DNA from: Botryococcus braunii
Lineage: Eukaryota; Chlorophyta; Trebouxiophyceae
Length of the DNA: 22,500 bases
Assembly: GCA_002005505.1 (NCBI GenBank)
Contig: KV908342.1
Location: 548,442 to 570,941, forward strand
Direction of reading: 5' to 3'
Positions 15,819 to 22,500 of the stretch are shown here, one piece after another. Each line of letters starts with the position of its first letter. Position 1 is the first letter of the stretch. A model generated the notes under the pieces. The model searched no databases, was not told the DNA's origin, and worked only from the letters and a program-made list of their open reading frames with translations. The translations under genes were made by a program, and so were the position numbers.

Positions 15819-16291
15819 CTGGCTGATCAATTGAAATAGCCTTCTCGGGCTGAAAACCTTGACCGTATGCGAGCTTATAAGCTATAAGCTTGAGCTTATG
15901 AGCTCGAGAGAACTGCCTGACTTGAGCTGAGGTACCTTGACTATAGCTGATCTTAGAGATTCGTACTAGCACAACTTGACCTAAGGACCCTGACTATAAG
16001 AGCAATTCGCAATATTGCCTTTATAGCTCCAGTTCCCAACTAAATGCCTGACTTGAGATATGATGTAATCCATGGCTCCAGTTCGCAACTAATTGCCTGA
16101 CTGGAGATATGATAATGCATCCTCATGCTCATACGAGGAACTTGACTACAGCGCTGATCAGCTCATGAGACTAGGGGTTCGCATTTGCCCGTCTTGATGT
16201 GAGGACACTGACTATGGCTAAGCCTGGAGATTCGTAACTGCCCCTATCTTGCAAGATTCGCAACTGCCCCTATCTTGAGCTGAGGACCCTC

Positions 16292-16325
16292 ACTATAGCT
16301 GAGTCTAGCTAGACTCAGCTATAGT
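16292..16325. repeat. Perfect 34-bp palindrome
   Basis: ACTATAGCTGAGTCTAG followed at once by its exact complement. It is a head-to-head inversion of the satellite unit. Confidence 0.9.
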
Positions 16326-16715
16326 TATAGCGTCGTAACTTTCTATTATAAGCCGGGGACCCGGACTAAAGCTGAGCCAAGAATTCGCAACAGCATGTCT
16401 TGATGTGACGACCCTAATTTTAGCTGAGCTCTGCTGGTTTGCTACGACCCCTACCTTGATCATTTGATACAAGCTCAAGATCGTGATACCAAGATCATGA
16501 GCTAAGGTGCTTGCATAGCGCACACCATTACCAAGATCAAGAGCTTGCAAGCTCAAGATCATGATACCAATTGCAAGATCATGAGCTATGGATATCAACG
16601 CACCTGAGCCCAGAGTTTGCAACTGCCTAAAACATTCGCGCCGTGTAACAAGGTGTTGTCTATGATTGCCGACCTTAGGGTGCCTGTAGGGGGCATGCAA
16701 AGTCCGTCTATTCTG

Positions 16716-16832
16716 GGGCACTTCCCCCACTAGGGACTTCCCCCGGGGACCCACGCTTCCCCCACTAGGCACTTCCCCCACTAGGGACCTCCCCCGGGGG
16801 CCCACGCTTCCTCCACTAGGCACTTCCCCCAC
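16716..16832. repeat. 51-bp tandem repeat, about two copies
   Basis: CACTTCCCCCACTAGG, GACTTCCCCCGGGGACCCAC and GCTTCCCCCACTAGG recur with a 51-bp period. Confidence 0.8.
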
Positions 16833-16835
16833 ACT

Positions 16836-17028
16836 GTATATACAGCAACTATATAGCTAGCTATACAGTATTATATAGTGTATAGCTATAGCTGCATAGT
16901 GTATAGCTATAGCTATATCGTGTATAGCTCTAGCCATATAGTGTATAGCTATAGCTATATAGTGTATAGCTATAGTTATAGAGTGTATAGCTATAGCTAT
17001 ATAGTGTACAGCTATAGCTATATAGTGT
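16836..17028. repeat. 21-bp array of the AGTGTATAGCTATAGCTATA type
   Basis: About nine units of 20-21 bp, each internally palindromic (TATAGCTATA). The right end carries the variant GTGTACAGCTATAG next to the following element. Confidence 0.85.
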
Positions 17029-17221
17029 ACAGACGTTTATGTGACAAGAAGACCTTCAAGGGGTTGCCGAATGTGTGACTAAAGCTCTGGAGAGCTACCT
17101 CACTCTCCCGGGTGCTGTGCGACCTTAGTTGGCTAGATATGGGTCATTCATTGTACTGCCGTCCTCTTCAGCCCTAGTGGCTGGTCTTTGGATGTTATCT
17201 TCCTTCCTTCCTTCCTTCCTA
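17026..17221 (+). mobile_element. Strongly 5'-truncated copy of the same non-LTR family
   Basis: It matches 15421-15607 with about eight differences, starting at TGTACAGACG and ending in the type B tail with six TTCC units (17166-17221). Only the last ~17 codons and the 3' UTR remain. Confidence 0.9.
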
Positions 17222-18238
17222 TAGCTTGGCCCCTGGGTCGACTCGCTAACCTGCTGTAGCAAGAGCATCAAAATAGATTGGCATCCCCCACATGGAGCCT
17301 ATAGCCAGCGCTGGAAAGACAGCACAAAATCAAAATGAAACTGAAATGAAACTATGGCGGCCTACAAAGGCAACTCTGAAGCGCTTATAAAATAAAATGA
17401 AACAGTGTTGGGCCCTAAGGGCTCACCAAACAGAAGGGCTTGCAAACAGAAATGAAATTGAACTCTCCCGACCTGGGGATATCCCTGGGGATCGATCACC
17501 GAAGAAATGGGTCTGCAAACGAGATCTCTAGTTTGAGAGCTCAAAAATGGTGACCCGCAAGGGGGCTCACTTGTATTGGGTGCGTCTTGGATACCCTAGG
17601 GGGTCGCCAAGAAGGGTAACCATAGAACGGTAAAATGAAATATAATGAACTGAAATACAACCGACCTCAGAAGGGGGGGTTATCGTGGAAAGGGAGCGTT
17701 CAGTTGCCCGATTTGGGATGTGCACTGAGTACATTCCAAAGCCGGAGTCGTGTCAAGATTGCATGGGCAATTGTTGCAAAACATGCATGAATACGAAATA
17801 CCAGAGACCTAACAAGCGGGCTTTCCCTCGTGGGGTGGGCTTTGGATTATCTTCGAAGAGAATGGGTTCTGGAAGCTTCCGGATGGGCTTCTACCCCTGG
17901 GATCCGGCCGAATTCACTGGCAGGACGACTTCCGGAAGGGCTTCTACCCTCGGGATATCCGGATCAACTAGGACACGTTTCGATAAATATTCTTATTGCA
18001 GGGCTTGGTTTTCCACTCATAGGATTCTGCAGGGCTCGATTTATAGGTTATGATTTAGATGGCTTTGGCATTGCAGGGCTCGGTATCGATAACCCCCGAA
18101 TCAAATGTAGTTAGTATGCTGGCTGGAAATGGTGTAGCCAAGAAACTAGTGAGCCGGCTGTGCCTCTCGGATTACTATTGCATGTGCACGTATGTACGCA
18201 CACAGTAGAAAGTACCGCTCTGCAGCAGCAGTTACGGC
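17222..18238. other. No gene recognised; local repeats
   Basis: AAAATGAAACTGAAATGAAA-type words occur at 17330-17460 and 17625-17660. GGGCTTCTACCC(C/T)(T/C)GGGAT(A)TCCGG occurs twice (about 17886 and 17938), and ATTGCAGGGCT(T/C)GGTnT three times at 17995-18090. A 122-codon frame at 17685-18053 has Cys-rich text (ESCQDCMGNCCKTCMN) but no recognised domain and is split over the repeats. Confidence 0.5.
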
Positions 18239-18312
18239 TCTGCTGTCACGGCTGAGCCGTCACAGCTCAGCCGTCACTGAGCCGTCACTGCCCAGCCGTC
18301 AGGGCTCAGCGG

Positions 18313-18330
<18 letters not shown>
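18239..18330. repeat. GCTCAGCCGTCACTG short repeats at the 3' end of the second split gene
   Basis: About six variants of GGCTCAGCCGTCACTG, close to and overlapping the stop codon region of the minus-strand gene at 18313. Confidence 0.75.
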
Positions 18331-21694
<3,364 letters not shown>

Positions 21695-21774
21695 CTGGGG
21701 GAGCCCTTTGCACGTGAGCCCTTGCGGTACTCCTCGTCTGGCCTCCCAAGCCCCTAGACTCAGACGGAGAGACT

Positions 21775-22300
21775 GAAGGCCCAAATGCAGGTCCACCTCA
21801 TCTGGACTTTTGCCCAAAGTTCTGAGCTTTTTGCCCCAAGTTCTGGACTTTTGCCCTTACTACTGGGCTTTTTGCCCTTGATTCTGGACTTTGCCCAAGT
21901 TCCATACTTTTGCCCTAAACTCTGGACTATTGCCCCAAGTTCTGGACTTCTGCCCTTAGTTCTGGACTTCTGCCCCAAGTTCTGGAATTCTGCCCTGACT
22001 TCTGGACTTCTGCCCTGAATTCTGGACTTCTGCCCCAAGTTCTGGACTTCTGCCCTGAGTTCCCGACTTTGCTCCAGGTACCCTGATACTCCAACATTAT
22101 CGAAGACCCCCATGCAGGTGGAGCCCGTCTGGAATGTGCCCGGAGTACGGGCTTTTGCCCTAAGTTCTGGACTTTTGCGCTTAGTTCTGTAATGCTGCCC
22201 TGACTTCTGGATATTTGCTCGAAGTTACGGACTTTTTGCTCGAAATACCTCAAGACTCCAACATGAATGAAGACCGAAATGCAGGTGTGCACGTGCGTCC
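21775..22300. repeat. 20-bp repeats within a higher-order unit
   Basis: AGTTCTGGACTTCTGCCCCA repeats about every 20 bases with variants. GAAG.CC..AATGCAGGT-type blocks at about 21775, 22104 and 22268 mark a longer order, also with repeated ACTCCAACAT. Confidence 0.85.
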
Positions 22301-22375
22301 GTGCGTCCACCTCATCTAAACTTCTGCCATTAGTGCGTGCGCCTCCAATTTTGAATCCGCAAGCAGTAGCCTTGG

Positions 22376-22376
22376 T

Positions 22377-22409
<33 letters not shown>

Positions 22410-22500
22410 CCGCGGGGGGGGGGGTAGTTACATGCGGGCGCACATGCGTCCGTGCGTCCGTGCGTGCGTGTGCGTGTGCGTGTGCGTGTGCGTGTGCGTG
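22376..22500. repeat. (GT)n, G run and GTGCGT repeats
   Basis: (GT)n at 22376-22408, GCCGCGGGGGGGGGG, then GTGCGTCC and GTGCGT repeats to the right edge. No gene was seen in this stretch. Confidence 0.9.

Larger units (their letters stand above)
15620..16660. repeat. Degenerate ~50-60-bp satellite, right part
   Basis: Recurring words are TTCGCAACTGCCT, TTGAGCTGAGGACCCTGACT, ATAGCTGAGCCTAGAG. Units vary by substitution, indel and inversion. An AAGATCATGAGCT sub-repeat occupies 16450-16590. Confidence 0.8.

Noticed and set aside
17685..18053. 122-codon Cys-containing frame
   Set aside because: No recognisable domain, overlaps local repeats, no splice or homology support.

Overview
Nuclear DNA of a microbial eukaryote, most plausibly an alga; I cannot assign a species. 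Evidence: spliceosomal introns with GT..AG borders, a farnesylated peroxisome-biogenesis protein, degraded non-LTR retrotransposons, and a very heavy load of microsatellites, minisatellites, homopolymer G/C runs and foldback DNA. There are no operons, Shine-Dalgarno sites or prokaryotic genes. Most long open frames here are artefacts of (GT)n, (GA)n or G-rich repeats.

Layout. 1-1130: 3' end of a non-LTR element (+). 1195-2559: a 454-residue reverse-transcriptase-type C-terminal fragment (-). 2553-2615: a solo retroelement tail. 2616-3960: AT-rich intergenic DNA and a long (GT)n. 3964-5247: an exon with a PARP6/8-like ADP-ribosyltransferase domain (+). 5248-6600: AT-rich spacer, two retroelement tails in opposite directions, a cruciform, and duplicated 3' ends of the next gene. 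6605-13159: the main find, a complete PEX19 gene on the minus strand that I rebuilt as eight exons. All seven splice junctions agree in phase, from an N-terminal PEX3-binding motif to a C-terminal CaaX box. Its introns hold most of the microsatellites. 13160-14620: upstream DNA with a solo tail and a 156-bp near-perfect palindrome. 14645-15607: a frameshifted non-LTR copy lying in a degenerate ~50-bp satellite (14530-14645 and 15620-16660). 16716-17221: short tandem arrays, then a second, strongly 5'-truncated copy of the same element. 17222-18240: no gene recognised. 18313-21694: the 3' part of a second minus-strand split gene (four phase-consistent exons, protein not identified) whose last intron carries a 61-bp minisatellite. 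21695-22500: 20-bp and higher-order repeats.

How the genes relate: PEX19 is the cytosolic chaperone and import receptor for peroxisomal membrane proteins. The PARP-like gene and the unidentified gene show no functional link to it. At least eight retroelement 3' tails from more than one family share a hairpin, then GATGTAA (or a near variant), then a TTCC- or TTC-rich end, which suggests a common 3' recognition signal for the local reverse transcriptases.
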